This document shows, piece after piece, positions 51,800 to 61,925 of a stretch of DNA of 64,000 nucleotides. Position 1 is the stretch's first letter. Each line of letters opens with the position of its first letter. Below the pieces are notes generated by a model that worked only from the letters and a program-made list of their open reading frames with translations, was not told the origin of the DNA and ran no database searches. This stretch comes from Ornithinibacillus massiliensis (GTDB taxonomy: Bacteria > Bacillota > Bacilli > Bacillales > Amphibacillaceae): assembly GCF_018310345.1 (NCBI RefSeq), contig NZ_JAGXBY010000003.1, positions 124,001-188,000 of the forward strand. Direction: 5' to 3'. A program made the position numbers and the translations under genes.

Positions 51800-52969
51800 A
51801 TGAATACTAATAAAAATAACATTGATTATACATTAATATCAATTATACTGCTGTTAGGTATCGTGAGTGTTTTCACGATATATACGGTCGAACCCACCTT
51901 ACCTGCAACATTAGCAGACCAAAACTTCTTTCAAAAACAAATCATTTGGTATGTTGGTGGAGGACTTATCATCGCATTACTTATGCAAATTGACTATGAC
52001 CGTTTCAGGCAATTAACCTGGATCCTTTATGGAATTGGTATGGTCATGTTACTCATGCTGTTTTTTGGGTTTCCACCAGGGATTGTCCACGAAGTAAATA
52101 ATGCTGTGAGTTGGTTCAAATTCCCTGTACTTGGAACTCTACAGCCTGCTGAATTTATGAAAGTAATTCTCATTTTAACATTGGCACATGTTATGTATTT
52201 CCATAACCAAAAATATATCAAACCAACTGTTAAGAATGATTTATGGTTACTATGCAAAATACTTTTACTTTCCCTTCCACCAATGGGACTAATAGCAGTA
52301 CAGCCTGACTTAGGTGGATTATTAGTTCTAGCCGCTATTACAGGGGCAATGATTTTAGTATCCGGCATTCGCTGGAGCTTGATTTTAAGTATTATACTAA
52401 TTGCATTAGGTGGAATAGGATTAATTGTTGCTGCCTACTTCCTTTTCCCAGATTCTATAGCTGTATTTTTAGAAGAAACCGTGTTTAAACACGTATCTAG
52501 TCGTTTCTACGGGTGGCTTAGTCCTGAACAGTACTCTGAATCTGGCTATCAATTAATACGTGCCATGATGGCTATTGGTTCTGGTCAGCTTTTCGGAAAG
52601 GGAATTGAAGTCATGCAAGTAAGCGTCCCTGAACGCCATACGGACATGATATTTACCGCTATTGCAGAGCAATTTGGTTTTATTGGTTCTAGTATTGTTG
52701 TAACATTATTCTTCCTATTACTATATCGTCTAATTTATATCGCCATTCAAAGTAATGACAGTTATGCAAGCTATATTGTAACAGGAACTGTAGGGATGTT
52801 TGCTTATCAAATATTTCAAAACATCGGCATGTCCATTCAGCTACTCCCAATCACTGGTTTACCGTTACCGTTCTTAAGCTATGGTGGTAGTTCAACCTTA
52901 ACATATCTATTAGCAATTGGGATTGTATTAAATATTCACTCTCGAACAAAAAAATATATGTTTGAATAA
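51800..52969 (+). CDS. RodA/FtsW/SpoVE (SEDS) family protein
   Basis: 389 aa, ten membrane helices. SEDS glycosyltransferases polymerise lipid II into glycan strands. Family marks: NNAVSWFKFP, LQPAEFMK, QPDLGGLLV (with the key Asp), ERHTDMIFTAIAEQFGF, and the signature QNIGMSIQLLPITGLPLPFLSYGGSS. It resembles RodA-type side-wall or spore paralogues more than FtsW (no long C-tail), but which cannot be fixed. Single gene, not next to a class B PBP. AAGTAAGGA before ATG. Confidence 0.9.
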   Translation: MNTNKNNIDYTLISIILLLGIVSVFTIYTVEPTLPATLADQNFFQKQIIWYVGGGLIIALLMQIDYDRFRQLTWILYGIGMVMLLMLFFGFPPGIVHEVNNAVSWFKFPVLGTLQPAEFMKVILILTLAHVMYFHNQKYIKPTVKNDLWLLCKILLLSLPPMGLIAVQPDLGGLLVLAAITGAMILVSGIRWSLILSIILIALGGIGLIVAAYFLFPDSIAVFLEETVFKHVSSRFYGWLSPEQYSESGYQLIRAMMAIGSGQLFGKGIEVMQVSVPERHTDMIFTAIAEQFGFIGSSIVVTLFFLLLYRLIYIAIQSNDSYASYIVTGTVGMFAYQIFQNIGMSIQLLPITGLPLPFLSYGGSSTLTYLLAIGIVLNIHSRTKKYMFE

Positions 52970-53005
52970 GCGAGAATAGCAGATACTATTCTCGCTTTCC
53001 TTTTA
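52970..53005 (+). terminator. Terminator of the SEDS gene
   Basis: GCGAGAATAG pairs with CTATTCTCGC followed by TTTCCTTTT. Ends just before the prpE ribosome site. Confidence 0.8.
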
Positions 53006-53020
53006 CAATGAGGTGATAGA

Positions 53021-53767
53021 ATGAAAGTTGATATTATTGGTGATGTTCATGGCTGCTACCAAGAACTTTGTAGTTTGTTTGAGGAATTAGGTTACCAAAG
53101 CATAGATGGTATCTACCTTCACCCCGATAACCGTATTCCAGTATTTGTTGGGGATCTAACGGACCGTGGCCCAGAATCGATTCACGTGATTCAAATTGTA
53201 TATGAGATGGTCGTGAAGCACAAAAAGGCAAAATATGTACCAGGTAATCATTGTAATAAATTGTATCGTTATTTCTTAGGTAATAAAGTGCAACATCAGC
53301 ATGGTTTGGAGACTACCGTAATGGAGTATATGGCCTTAAACGAAAAAGTACAGGACCAAATCCGAAGTCAGTTCATAGAGCTATATGAGGAAGCACCACT
53401 CTACCTACCATTACCAGAAGTAAATGCAGTCGTTGCTCATGCAGGAATTAAACAAGCTTATATTGGGCGTTATGACAATAAGGTAAAAACATTTGTATTG
53501 TATGGAGATATTACGGGCGAATTTGATAAGGCAGGTAGACCAATTCGCCGAGATTGGGCACAGCATTATCAAGGGGATGCTTGGATTGTGTATGGTCATA
53601 CACCTGTGCGGAATCCGCGAATCGTAAACAAAACGATCAATATTGATACGGGGTGTGTGTTTGGTAACAAATTAACCGCATTTCGACTGCCAGAAGAAAG
53701 AATTGTCAGTGTTCCATCTGAACAACCTTTTCATCCAGATAAATTCCGATCCTTCCCAGACAGCTAA
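53021..53767 (+). CDS. prpE: Bis(5'-nucleosyl)-tetraphosphatase PrpE
   Basis: 248 aa metallophosphoesterase with [27 protein letters not shown] and GHTPVRNP, the PPP-type metal ligands. PrpE (YjbP) hydrolyses Ap4A and affects spore germination in B. subtilis. GAGGTGATAG before ATG. Convergent with yjbO: the two stop codons abut (53767/53768). Confidence 0.93.
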   Translation: MKVDIIGDVHGCYQELCSLFEELGYQSIDGIYLHPDNRIPVFVGDLTDRGPESIHVIQIVYEMVVKHKKAKYVPGNHCNKLYRYFLGNKVQHQHGLETTVMEYMALNEKVQDQIRSQFIELYEEAPLYLPLPEVNAVVAHAGIKQAYIGRYDNKVKTFVLYGDITGEFDKAGRPIRRDWAQHYQGDAWIVYGHTPVRNPRIVNKTINIDTGCVFGNKLTAFRLPEERIVSVPSEQPFHPDKFRSFPDS

Positions 53768-54649
53768 TTACATGTCTGGAAGGATCTGTTTCATATCTTC
53801 TGGTAAAGGAGCTTGATAAGTCATCCATTCTTTTGTTCCAGGGTGTTCAAAGCCTAGCTCAAAGCAATGGAGCGCTTGACGATTTATTAGTGTTTTCTTT
53901 CCTCCATATAAATCATCTCCTGCTAGCGGATGGCCGATATGAGAAAAATGCACACGAATTTGATGCGTCCTTCCTGTTTCAAGCTGTACAGCGAGTAAAC
54001 TATGGGAATTAGTTTCCTGTACAACCTGAAAATGTGTGATTGCTCTTTGACCGTCCTCCCGAACAGTTCGTTCAATTATAGAGCCTTCTTTTCTAGCAAT
54101 ATTAGCATCGATAATACCTTTTTTTTCTTTAAGAACCCCCTCAACTAAAGCATAATACTTACGTTTCACCTTCCCCTTTTTTTGACTGGCTGATAAAATG
54201 GAATGACTTAAACGGTGTTTGGCTATTAATAATAAGCCTGATGTATCTCGATCAAGCCTTGTAACCACATGAACCGTATAAGGGATATTATGTGTTTCAT
54301 AGTGATATAGAATCCCATTCGCTAATGTGCCTGTTTGGTGAATAATGGAAGGTATTGTAGCAATACCCGTTTGTTTATTAATAACCATTATCGCATCATC
54401 TTCATACATGATATCTAGTGGTATATGCTCAGCTTGCATAAGCGGCCCCTTAACTTCCATTGCAAACTCTACCGAAACAATATCTCCGGACTTTAACCTA
54501 TAGCGCAAATTCTCCGGCTCACCATTAACGAGTATCTTTCCTCCATCATAAATAAGACTTTTCAATAGACGCCTTGAAAAGTCTTGATCATTTTGTAAAA
54601 ATTCACGTAATAGTTTTCCTTCTGTTTCATTCTGGATGATCCATCTCAT
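53768..54649 (-). CDS. RluA/RluD-type pseudouridine synthase (YjbO-like)
   Basis: 293 aa. N-terminal S4-like RNA-binding region (FSRRLLKSLIYDGGKILVNG) and catalytic domain with HVVTRLDRDTSGLLL, where the Asp of RLDRDTSG attacks the uridine. GRTHQIRVHFSHIGHPL is the second signature. Modifies rRNA, site not predictable. ATG after AGGTGATT. Follows nadK by ~20 bp as in B. subtilis yjbN-yjbO. Confidence 0.93.
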   Translation of the reverse strand: MRWIIQNETEGKLLREFLQNDQDFSRRLLKSLIYDGGKILVNGEPENLRYRLKSGDIVSVEFAMEVKGPLMQAEHIPLDIMYEDDAIMVINKQTGIATIPSIIHQTGTLANGILYHYETHNIPYTVHVVTRLDRDTSGLLLIAKHRLSHSILSASQKKGKVKRKYYALVEGVLKEKKGIIDANIARKEGSIIERTVREDGQRAITHFQVVQETNSHSLLAVQLETGRTHQIRVHFSHIGHPLAGDDLYGGKKTLINRQALHCFELGFEHPGTKEWMTYQAPLPEDMKQILPDM

Positions 54650-54668
54650 CGAATTAATCACCTATACC

Positions 54669-55469
54669 TTAATTATTCTCTGCAATAAAGGAGTCACGTA
54701 CTCGATTCCAGAACGGGAACGGCCTAAACCGGGCAAAACGAATTTTCTCCTTGGCCACGCGACATTGAATAGATTTCACATTCGTGTAATTATGCGTAAT
54801 ATGGTCAATCGTTATAAAGAAGCTACGATCGACAATTGGCTTTAATAGACATGTATGATGCTTTGGTAAAATTAACGGAGAGCCAATGGTACGAAATACC
54901 CGATTATTTATTGATGCCATTTCAGTTAATTGAATTGCCTCTAGAGTCGGGTGAATAATCCCACCACCTAGTGCTTTATTATAAGCCGTACTACCAGAAG
55001 GTGTAGATATACATAAGCCATCTCCACGAAATGTCTCAAACCGTTCTCCTCTAATTTCAACATCAAATACAACAGAGCTTTCGGGTGTTTTAATCGTCGC
55101 TTCATTTAATGCTAAATATCTATCCGTCTTATTTCCAGTTTTCGATCGAATTGTAACCTCTAATAATGGATATTCCACGATCTGATAAGGTGTCTTCGCA
55201 ATTTCGATTACAAGTTTCTCCAATTCCTCAGGCAAGTAATCCGCATAAAACCCTAAATGGCCTGTGTGAATCCCAATAAAAGCTGTTTGGCTAAGTCGAT
55301 GGTTATAGCGATGGAATGCTTCTAAAAAAGTGCCATCTCCCCCAACTGAAATAACCAAATCCGGTTCTTCGCGATCATATAATAGATCAAAGTCGATTAA
55401 ATGCTGTTTCATTTTAGCTTTAATCTTATTCGATCTATCGTCTCCCTTTGAAATGATTTTAAACTTCAA
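54669..55469 (-). CDS. nadK: NAD kinase
   Basis: 266 aa, the same length as B. subtilis NadF/PpnK. ATP + NAD gives NADP. Motifs [11 protein letters not shown] (nucleotide binding), LALNEATIK, and [23 protein letters not shown]. The ATG at 55475 is only 3 nt from AGGAGG; a TTG two codons later has 8 nt spacing and gives the usual (M)KFKIISKGD start, so I use TTG. Middle of the relQ-nadK-yjbO operon; the pairing of alarmone and NADP synthesis is conserved in Bacillales. Confidence 0.94.
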   Translation of the reverse strand: MKFKIISKGDDRSNKIKAKMKQHLIDFDLLYDREEPDLVISVGGDGTFLEAFHRYNHRLSQTAFIGIHTGHLGFYADYLPEELEKLVIEIAKTPYQIVEYPLLEVTIRSKTGNKTDRYLALNEATIKTPESSVVFDVEIRGERFETFRGDGLCISTPSGSTAYNKALGGGIIHPTLEAIQLTEMASINNRVFRTIGSPLILPKHHTCLLKPIVDRSFFITIDHITHNYTNVKSIQCRVAKEKIRFARFRPFPFWNRVRDSFIAENN

Positions 55470-55494
55470 TCTCATGTCCTCCTATTAGTAATAT

Positions 55495-56103
55495 TTATTT
55501 CCGATGAAAAATCCGTCGCGCTTCTTGAATTTCAGTTTTTATTTTTGACATTTCTTCATCTAGCTTAAATGCAGCTTCTGCAGCAAGCTGTAACCTCAAC
55601 TTAATATCCTCTGGAATTCTACCTTTATATTTATAATTCAATGAATGCTCATTCGTAGCCCAGAAATTCATCGCTAATGTACGAATTTGAATTTCTGCCA
55701 TAATCACTTTATTCCCATGAATAGTTTCAACTGGATATTCAATTAGCATATGAAAAGAGCGATATCCACTTTCTTTTTCATTAGCTATGTAATCCTTCTC
55801 TTCTACTATGGTAAAGTCTTTACGAGACCTCAGCATTTCGACAACTGTATAAATATCATCTACAAACTGACATACAACTCGTATCCCAGCTATATCTTGG
55901 ATATCTTGCTCAATTCGATTAAGCGGTATTTTTCTTTTTTCTGCCTTTTCTAAAATACTTTGCACCGGTTTCACACGTCCAACAATAAATTCTATCGGAG
56001 AATGTCTTGTCTCATATTCAAATTGTGCACGCATGCCTTTTAATTTAACCTTTAATTCTTCGACTACTTGTGAATAAGGTGCAAGTATTGCTTCCCAATT
56101 CAT
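55495..56103 (-). CDS. relQ: Small alarmone synthetase RelQ/SasB (YjbM)
   Basis: 202 aa, single synthetase domain without the hydrolase or regulatory domains of RelA. Key parts: FIVGRVKPVQSILEKAEKR, IQDIAGIRVVC, GYRSFHMLIEYPV and MAEIQIRTLAMNFWATNEHSLNYKYKG. Makes (p)ppGpp from ATP and GDP/GTP; the family forms tetramers. The ATG follows AGGTGGT at 7 nt. First gene of the relQ-nadK-yjbO operon, divergent from yjbK. Confidence 0.94.
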   Translation of the reverse strand: MNWEAILAPYSQVVEELKVKLKGMRAQFEYETRHSPIEFIVGRVKPVQSILEKAEKRKIPLNRIEQDIQDIAGIRVVCQFVDDIYTVVEMLRSRKDFTIVEEKDYIANEKESGYRSFHMLIEYPVETIHGNKVIMAEIQIRTLAMNFWATNEHSLNYKYKGRIPEDIKLRLQLAAEAAFKLDEEMSKIKTEIQEARRIFHRK

Positions 56104-56226
56104 TTGGAACACCACCTGTAATGACTATTTCGTTTTTATTTTAACACAAAAGAAATATATATTCTTTGCATAATTACTTCTGTTTCGCCATAATCAATGT
56201 AATTAAGAAATTCCTGGAGGTACCAA

Positions 56227-56796
56227 ATGGCACAAGAAATCGAAATCGAATATAAAAACCTATTAACAAAAGAAGAATATGAAACCCTATTGAATAATCT
56301 ACCTTTTCCAAAAGAAGGGAAAGAACAAATAAATTACTACTTCGAAACAGCAGACTTTAAACTACGTCAACATCATGCAGCATTAAGAATTCGTAAAAAG
56401 AATAATCAATACCAACTAACTTTAAAAGAGCCTCATAAAGATGGCCTACTAGAAACACACGACTCACTGACCGAGGCAGAAGCATTATCATGGATTAATC
56501 GTCATCCAATCCCAAAAGAAGCGACCACCATTCAATTAAATCAAATGAATATCGATACAGATGAGTTACACTATGTAGGTAATCTAACTACAATTCGGCG
56601 CGAATACCAGGAAAATGGACTCATAATTGTTTTAGATTATAGTCAATATAATCATGTGGAAGACTATGAACTAGAGATAGAGTCGCAGAGTAAAGAAGCT
56701 GGCTTAACTGCTCTTACGAACATTCTAGAAACATATCATATTACCCAAAAAGAAACACCAAACAAAATAGCAAGATTCTTTTCTAGCCTATCTTAA
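56227..56796 (+). CDS. yjbK: CYTH-domain triphosphatase-like protein (YjbK)
   Basis: 189 aa. CYTH tunnel fold with EIEIEYK at the N-terminus (the ExExK signature), RIRKKNNQYQLTLKEP, and the C-terminal acidic strand DYELEIES. Family members hydrolyse inorganic triphosphate or bind organic phosphates in a metal-filled tunnel. CCTGGAGG site before ATG. In the yjbK-yjbI-spxH run. Confidence 0.92.
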   Translation: MAQEIEIEYKNLLTKEEYETLLNNLPFPKEGKEQINYYFETADFKLRQHHAALRIRKKNNQYQLTLKEPHKDGLLETHDSLTEAEALSWINRHPIPKEATTIQLNQMNIDTDELHYVGNLTTIRREYQENGLIIVLDYSQYNHVEDYELEIESQSKEAGLTALTNILETYHITQKETPNKIARFFSSLS

Positions 56797-56877
56797 AATA
56801 TAGTACAATCAGATTATTTGCTCACCCTTATTTATTGTTGCTACAATATAGACACCATTGATAAGGAGTAAATAAAC

Positions 56878-57258
56878 GTGAATCATCGAACAATATTTGA
56901 AGCAATTGGTGGCTATGAGACTATCGAACGGCTTGTGGCTGCTTTTTATAGACGAGTTGGAAATCATCCGAAACTCACTCCTATTTTTCCAGAGGATCTT
57001 ACTGAAACCGCAAGGAAACAGACATTATTCTTAACGCAATTTTTCGGCGGTCCTCCTGTTTATACAGAAGAACGAGGACACCCTATGATGAGACGTAGAC
57101 ACCTACCATTTGAAATTACACCTTCACGAAGAGATGCTTGGTTAGATTGCATGGAAGCAGCATTAGAAGAAGTGGAAATTGAAGAACCATACCGTACAGC
57201 TATATTTGAAAAGTTGACCATGACCGCCAATCATATGATGAATACACCCGAACAATAG
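56878..57258 (+). CDS. yjbI: Truncated hemoglobin, group II (YjbI/trHbO)
   Basis: 126 aa, 2-over-2 globin. [21 protein letters not shown] at the start, and the haem-binding proximal His in [11 protein letters not shown] Trp typical of group II is in RDAWLDCM. Binds O2; in Bacillales usually linked to Spx/SpxH and oxidative stress. GTG start after AAGGAG. The next gene spxH follows by 14 bp, so the pair is one operon. Confidence 0.93.
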   Translation: MNHRTIFEAIGGYETIERLVAAFYRRVGNHPKLTPIFPEDLTETARKQTLFLTQFFGGPPVYTEERGHPMMRRRHLPFEITPSRRDAWLDCMEAALEEVEIEEPYRTAIFEKLTMTANHMMNTPEQ

Positions 57259-57272
57259 AAAGGAGAATCGAT

Positions 57273-58169
57273 GTGAGCTGGGAACGAACTGAGCTAATTA
57301 GCTCACAGAAAGCAAACACATCGTCCGAATATAGTTGTGATACTGTAAAAAAACCAATTGAAATATATGTATTTATCGACCCGATGTGTCCGGAATGCTG
57401 GTCACTTGAGCCGTATTTAAAAAAGCTATCAATTGAATATGGACGATTGTTTACGCTAAGACCAATAATTTCAGGTGCCTCTAGGCCGCTTAATCATGAT
57501 AATTTTGATCAACCAAAAAGACTTAGAGAGATTTGGGAACGTACCGCATCTAGAACAGGAATGAGTTGTGATGGTGATTTATGGCTAGAAAACCCAATTC
57601 ACTCCCCTATCACAGCCTATTTAGCTATCAAAGCTGCTGAGCTTCAAGGAATACGTTATGGTAAAGTATTCTTACGTAAAGTACAAGAATGCCTATTCTT
57701 AAAAAAGATGGATATCTCTAAAGAATCCGTATTGTTGGAGTGTGCAAAAGCTGCCAAGCTAGACATTCAAGAATTTAGAAATGATTTACATTCCGATTCG
57801 GCAAGGAAAGCATTACAATGTGATTATAAATTAAACCGTGAAATGGAAATTGATTACATGCCAACGATGGTATTTTTCCATAAAAATATTGAAGAGCAAG
57901 GAATAAAAATCTCTGGCCTTTACCCTTACGAAATTTATGTCCGGGTTTTAAGTGAAATGACAGAGCACCTGCCCATTCCTTCACAACATCCTTCGTTAGA
58001 AGATTTCGTACAACGTTTTGGTGTAGTTGGAACAAAGGAAGTATCTGTAGTATATAACTGGACCCTGGAAAAAGCAGAACGCGAAATGAAAAAACTCCAA
58101 TTAAAGCAAATTGTAGAAAAGATTCCTGCTAAACATGGGACATTTTGGCAATTTAATGAACAAAGATAA
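57273..58169 (+). CDS. spxH: SpxH (YjbH), DsbA-like adaptor for ClpXP degradation of Spx
   Basis: 298 aa. A thioredoxin/DsbA-like fold with CPEC near residue 39 ([17 protein letters not shown]) and a long helical part. SpxH binds Spx and presents it to ClpXP; under disulfide stress it aggregates and Spx builds up. Its target gene spx lies about 5 kb away. GTG start with AAAGGAG upstream, overlapping an out-of-frame ATG. A terminator follows. Confidence 0.93.
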   Translation: MSWERTELISSQKANTSSEYSCDTVKKPIEIYVFIDPMCPECWSLEPYLKKLSIEYGRLFTLRPIISGASRPLNHDNFDQPKRLREIWERTASRTGMSCDGDLWLENPIHSPITAYLAIKAAELQGIRYGKVFLRKVQECLFLKKMDISKESVLLECAKAAKLDIQEFRNDLHSDSARKALQCDYKLNREMEIDYMPTMVFFHKNIEEQGIKISGLYPYEIYVRVLSEMTEHLPIPSQHPSLEDFVQRFGVVGTKEVSVVYNWTLEKAEREMKKLQLKQIVEKIPAKHGTFWQFNEQR

Positions 58170-58182
58170 CGATTATATTAAA

Positions 58183-58215
58183 CAAAAAACCAAGGGGGAT
58201 TCCTTGGTTTTTTAC
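58183..58215 (+). terminator. Terminator of yjbI-spxH
   Basis: AAAAACCAAGG pairs with CCTTGGTTTTTT. Confidence 0.9.
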
Positions 58216-58228
58216 TCATTTAAGAAAA

Positions 58229-58268
58229 AATAAAGGATATACGGGGCAGCGTATATCCTTCTTTTTCT
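58229..58268 (+). terminator. Second hairpin-terminator after spxH
   Basis: AAGGATATACG pairs with CGTATATCCTT, followed by CTTTTTC. A backup or the end of a small RNA. Confidence 0.65.
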
Positions 58269-58334
58269 CACTTCTTTGTATCAAAACAAAGGGGGATGGG
58301 AGAAAGTTTCATGATCAAACAAAGGGGTTTTGTT

Positions 58335-58350
58335 TGTGATTCATCTCACA
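58335..58350. promoter_or_regulatory. FNR/CRP-family box
   Basis: TGTGATTCATCTCACA is a perfect TGTGA-N6-TCACA. It lies 137 bp before the TTG of the small membrane protein. A CAAACAAA/TTTTGTTTG hairpin abuts it on the left. No clear -10 at the class II distance. Confidence 0.6.
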
Positions 58351-58486
58351 TTAATAATATATCAGTTACAACCATTTTTCGCAACTAGTTTGTTTTTCTT
58401 TTCACAAATCTGTCACTTCTATTATTACTTTGACTTACATATATATTAGTAGACGATTTTCTGATCGGAATAAGGAGGAAATTACG

Positions 58487-58657
58487 TTGCGAGAATTACT
58501 TCCATACCTGTTTATTATCTTAACGTTTTTTGCTGTTTTACTAAATCTATTTGGGTTAATGCAACTGATCCCAATTTATGTCACATTACCGATTCTATTT
58601 TTATGTATTTATTTTACTTTATTTTCATTCACCCATCGAAATAAATATCGTGGCTAG
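58487..58657 (+). CDS. Small two-helix membrane protein, unknown
   Basis: 56 aa, two hydrophobic helices and a short basic tail (FTHRNKYRG). AAGGAGG lies 8 nt before a TTG start, which I prefer over earlier in-frame codons with no site. An FNR-like box upstream suggests oxygen control. Not recognised. Confidence 0.6.
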   Translation: MRELLPYLFIILTFFAVLLNLFGLMQLIPIYVTLPILFLCIYFTLFSFTHRNKYRG

Positions 58658-58707
58658 TTCACTTATGTTACTACACCATTCTACTTTTTTAGTAACCTCT
58701 AAAGTAA

Positions 58708-58742
58708 AAAAGGGTGACCCCGACTTAAAGGGCCGCCCTTTT
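58708..58742 (-). terminator. Terminator of pepF
   Basis: On the minus strand AAAGGG...CCC and GGGG...CCCTTT pair, then T6. Confidence 0.8.
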
Positions 58743-58744
58743 CC

Positions 58745-60559
58745 TTATTTATTTAACAGAAGATTTTCCATCTCTGTTAGTTTTTCTTCAAATACATCTA
58801 ATGCATCTAAGATTGGTTGTTTCGATGTCATATCGACACCAGCTTTTTTCAATACTTCAATTGGATAATCACTACTTCCAGATTTCAGGAAATCTAGGTA
58901 ATGACCAACTGCTCCTTCTTCTCCAGATAGCATTTTATTCGCTAATGCTGTTGCAGCGGAGTATCCAGTAGCATATTGATAAACATAGTAGTTGTAGTAG
59001 AAGTGAGGAATTCTAGCCCACTCTAGACCGATTTCTTCATCTGACACCACTTCATCACCGAAGTATTTTTTATTTAGCTCATAATAAATTTCTGTTAAGT
59101 TATCTGCAGTAAGTGCTTCCCCTGCTTGTGCGCGTTTATGAATCTCATGCTCGAATTCTGCAAACATTGTTTGACGGAAAACAGTACCACGGAATCCTTC
59201 TAAGAAATGGTTTAAAATATATAGCTTTTGTTTTTCATCGTCAAGATTGTTTAATAAGTAGTCGTTAAGTAATGCTTCATTCGCTGTAGATGCCACTTCC
59301 GCTACAAAGATGGAATAGTTACCATAACGATATGGTTGGAACTTCCTTGTGAAATAACTATGTGCAGAGTGCCCTAATTCATGTGTTAATGTGAACAGGT
59401 CACTCACACGATCTTGCCAGTTCAATAAAATATATGGGTTCGTGCCATAAGCACCTGAAGAGTATGCACCACTTCGTTTACCTTTATTTTCTTCCACATC
59501 AATCCAACGATTCGCAAAGCCTTCCTTAATGACTTCTAAGTATTCTTCTCCAAGAGGCTTAAGACTTTCTAATACATATTCTTGTGCTTTCTCATATGGG
59601 ATTTCCATGTCGACATCTTGGACTAATGGTGTGTACATATCATACATATGCACTTCATCCACACCTAGTATTTGTTTACGTAATTTTCCGTAACGGTGTA
59701 ATAACGGTAATCTCTCATTAACAGCTTCAACCAGATTATCGTATACTGTTTCCGGAATATTATTATTGTCTAACGCAGCCTGTCTAGCTGAATCATAGTG
59801 ACGAACTTTTGCATTAAAATTATGTGACTTAACAGTACCACTTAATGTAGAAGCAAAGGTATTTTTGAATTGTCCGTACGTGTTATACATTGCTTGGAAT
59901 GCTTCTTTTCGCACTCGACGATCCTTTGATTCTAAGAACCCTACGTAGCGACCATGTGTTAGATCGACTTCTTCTCCCTTTTCATTGGTAATGGTAGGGA
60001 ATGTTAAATCTGCATTATTTAACATTCCAAACGTTTGTGACCCAGTAGATAAAGCTTCAGACGCCTCTGCTAAAAGGGCTTCTTCTGTCTCTCCTAATAC
60101 ATGCTTACGTTGTCTAATAATTTCATTTAACACATGTTCATAAAGCTTTAATTCTTCTTTTTCTTCCAGGTAAGCCTTTATCGTTGCTTCATCCATCTTC
60201 AGAATCTCTGGTACTAAATAACTCATAGAACTTTGCGCAAATGTTAATACATTTTCTGCTTTTGCATTCAATGCTTGATAAAATGAGTTAGTCGTGTCCT
60301 GGTCATAACGCATATGTGCATATGTAAAAAGCTTACCAAGTCTTTCTGACAATTCATCTTGCAAGTTTAGAACGTTATATAAAGAGTCTGCAGATTCTGC
60401 AACCTTTCCTTTATACTCTGAAATTTTAGGAATTTCGTTCTTTAAGCTATTAAGCTCTTCTTCCCATACGGCATCAGTTTCAAAGATATCCTCTAATCTC
60501 CACGTTCTTTCAACCGGTACTTCACTTCTTGTTTGAAGTTCTTTTGTTGCCTTTGCCAT
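58745..60559 (-). CDS. pepF: Oligoendopeptidase F (M3B zinc peptidase)
   Basis: 604 aa cytoplasmic metallopeptidase cutting peptides of about 7-17 residues. Zinc motif LTHELGHSAHSYF (HExxH) and the distal Glu in the FVAEVASTANEALL helix. N-terminal PepF-type helical domain. AAGGAGG before the ATG. In B. subtilis pepF (YjbG) lies beside coiA and its overproduction blocks sporulation initiation. Confidence 0.96.
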   Translation of the reverse strand: MAKATKELQTRSEVPVERTWRLEDIFETDAVWEEELNSLKNEIPKISEYKGKVAESADSLYNVLNLQDELSERLGKLFTYAHMRYDQDTTNSFYQALNAKAENVLTFAQSSMSYLVPEILKMDEATIKAYLEEKEELKLYEHVLNEIIRQRKHVLGETEEALLAEASEALSTGSQTFGMLNNADLTFPTITNEKGEEVDLTHGRYVGFLESKDRRVRKEAFQAMYNTYGQFKNTFASTLSGTVKSHNFNAKVRHYDSARQAALDNNNIPETVYDNLVEAVNERLPLLHRYGKLRKQILGVDEVHMYDMYTPLVQDVDMEIPYEKAQEYVLESLKPLGEEYLEVIKEGFANRWIDVEENKGKRSGAYSSGAYGTNPYILLNWQDRVSDLFTLTHELGHSAHSYFTRKFQPYRYGNYSIFVAEVASTANEALLNDYLLNNLDDEKQKLYILNHFLEGFRGTVFRQTMFAEFEHEIHKRAQAGEALTADNLTEIYYELNKKYFGDEVVSDEEIGLEWARIPHFYYNYYVYQYATGYSAATALANKMLSGEEGAVGHYLDFLKSGSSDYPIEVLKKAGVDMTSKQPILDALDVFEEKLTEMENLLLNK

Positions 60560-60652
60560 TTACCTTCCTCCTTTACATCATTCCACAGTATAGTTATCAG
60601 TAAAAATTAGAAAATACTACTAATAACTATATTATTTAGTATAACGAATTAA

Positions 60653-61846
60653 TTATGAATCATGCTCGTATTTTGTCTCGAAAATGTTCAAAAGTTCTTT
60701 CAATAATTCTTCATCTCCTTTAAGAGCGTCTTCTATATGCGAATAATGGTGTAAGTTTGTGCTTTTACGAAACTCATGCTCGGAAACCTGTTCAATAATT
60801 CCTAATGCGGCCAATAGATGAAGGTATTCCATAATGGGGTCAGCTGAGGGTTGTACTAAAGGGAACGAATCCGTTGATATTGATTTACGAAACTGAAAAT
60901 GGCAAGAATTTAATGAAAAAACTGCTCCAATGGGAATAGGGTCAATAAACTCTAGACAAATTCTACTTTGCCAATCCCCTAGCGAGGTTAACATTTTATA
61001 TTGGGAGGAGATGGGAAGATATATAATAGAAGGCAAGAACTCTCGGTGTGTACCTTTATAATATAGCCAATTGTACCAACTCAACTCGGTGCCATATAAT
61101 TTTTTTGGTTGATACATTCTGTACTGATACTTTGCTTTTCTCCATTCAGTAAGGAAGAGTTCCCTAGAATCCACGGACGTTTTAAACATATCGAGAAAGA
61201 TCATCGAATCAAGTTTTTTTATAATGAAATTCCCAATCATCCGTCTTTTTCCTATTTGAAAGACATTTCCAATTATCGTAAAGAGTTTGCTTTGTGGGTC
61301 GAAAAAATATAATACGGGGAAAGACTGGTCCTGGAACTGATGTAAAAACTGTAATAGAAACTGATCTACCTTGAAGGAGTGTTTAGTAGTTCGTTTCAGG
61401 TTGGTCGCACCTAAAATCCAAATTGGTTGAATTCCCACACTTAGATAACTCCCTGTTCGCTTTTGAATCTCATTAATGGGTATTCTTGCACACTGATATT
61501 CCAATGCAATTTTCTTTTTACCTACTCTAAGGAAAATGTCACATCTCTGCTTGATTGATGAAATATATTGTTCAAGCGCCACATCTAAGCCTTGCTTAAT
61601 TAGCCATTGATAGAGCATGATCTTACCTTGCTCATGATAGACCCCTTCCCCTCCTTCATGTGTTTGACAATTCTTCCTGTTTTGATGTGCAAAGTGAGGA
61701 ATTATCTTGGATCCTGATTTAATAATGACCTTACCTTTACACACAGGACAAAAAAACACATGATCCGATCTAAGCACTTCAATCTCCTGCTTGGAAAACT
61801 CGAATAACGTAATGAGCTTCCCATTATTTAATTTGGCTTGTAGCAA
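60653..61846 (-). CDS. coiA: Competence protein CoiA
   Basis: 397 aa. An N-terminal zinc-ribbon-like part (FFCPVCKGKVIIKSGSKIIPHFAHQ) is followed by a nuclease-like core (GEGVYHEQGKIMLYQWL...CDIFLRVGKKKIALEYQCARI), where D..E-x-Q suggests a PD-(D/E)xK nuclease fold. CoiA aids recombination of incoming DNA during transformation. The start is probably a TTG (LQAKLNNGKLITLFE) 6 nt after GGAGGTG; earlier ATGs lack a site. Between mecA and pepF as in B. subtilis. Confidence 0.9.
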   Translation of the reverse strand: MLQAKLNNGKLITLFEFSKQEIEVLRSDHVFFCPVCKGKVIIKSGSKIIPHFAHQNRKNCQTHEGGEGVYHEQGKIMLYQWLIKQGLDVALEQYISSIKQRCDIFLRVGKKKIALEYQCARIPINEIQKRTGSYLSVGIQPIWILGATNLKRTTKHSFKVDQFLLQFLHQFQDQSFPVLYFFDPQSKLFTIIGNVFQIGKRRMIGNFIIKKLDSMIFLDMFKTSVDSRELFLTEWRKAKYQYRMYQPKKLYGTELSWYNWLYYKGTHREFLPSIIYLPISSQYKMLTSLGDWQSRICLEFIDPIPIGAVFSLNSCHFQFRKSISTDSFPLVQPSADPIMEYLHLLAALGIIEQVSEHEFRKSTNLHHYSHIEDALKGDEELLKELLNIFETKYEHDS

Positions 61847-61895
61847 AACAATCACCTCCATCATACTATTTCGATAGAGGTGATGAAATTCCTGC

Positions 61896-61925
61896 AAAAA
61901 AAATAAGATACCTTTAAAAGGTATC
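61896..61925 (-). terminator. Terminator of mecA
   Basis: GATACCTTT pairs with AAAGGTATC directly after the mecA stop, followed by T8 on the minus strand. Confidence 0.85.
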
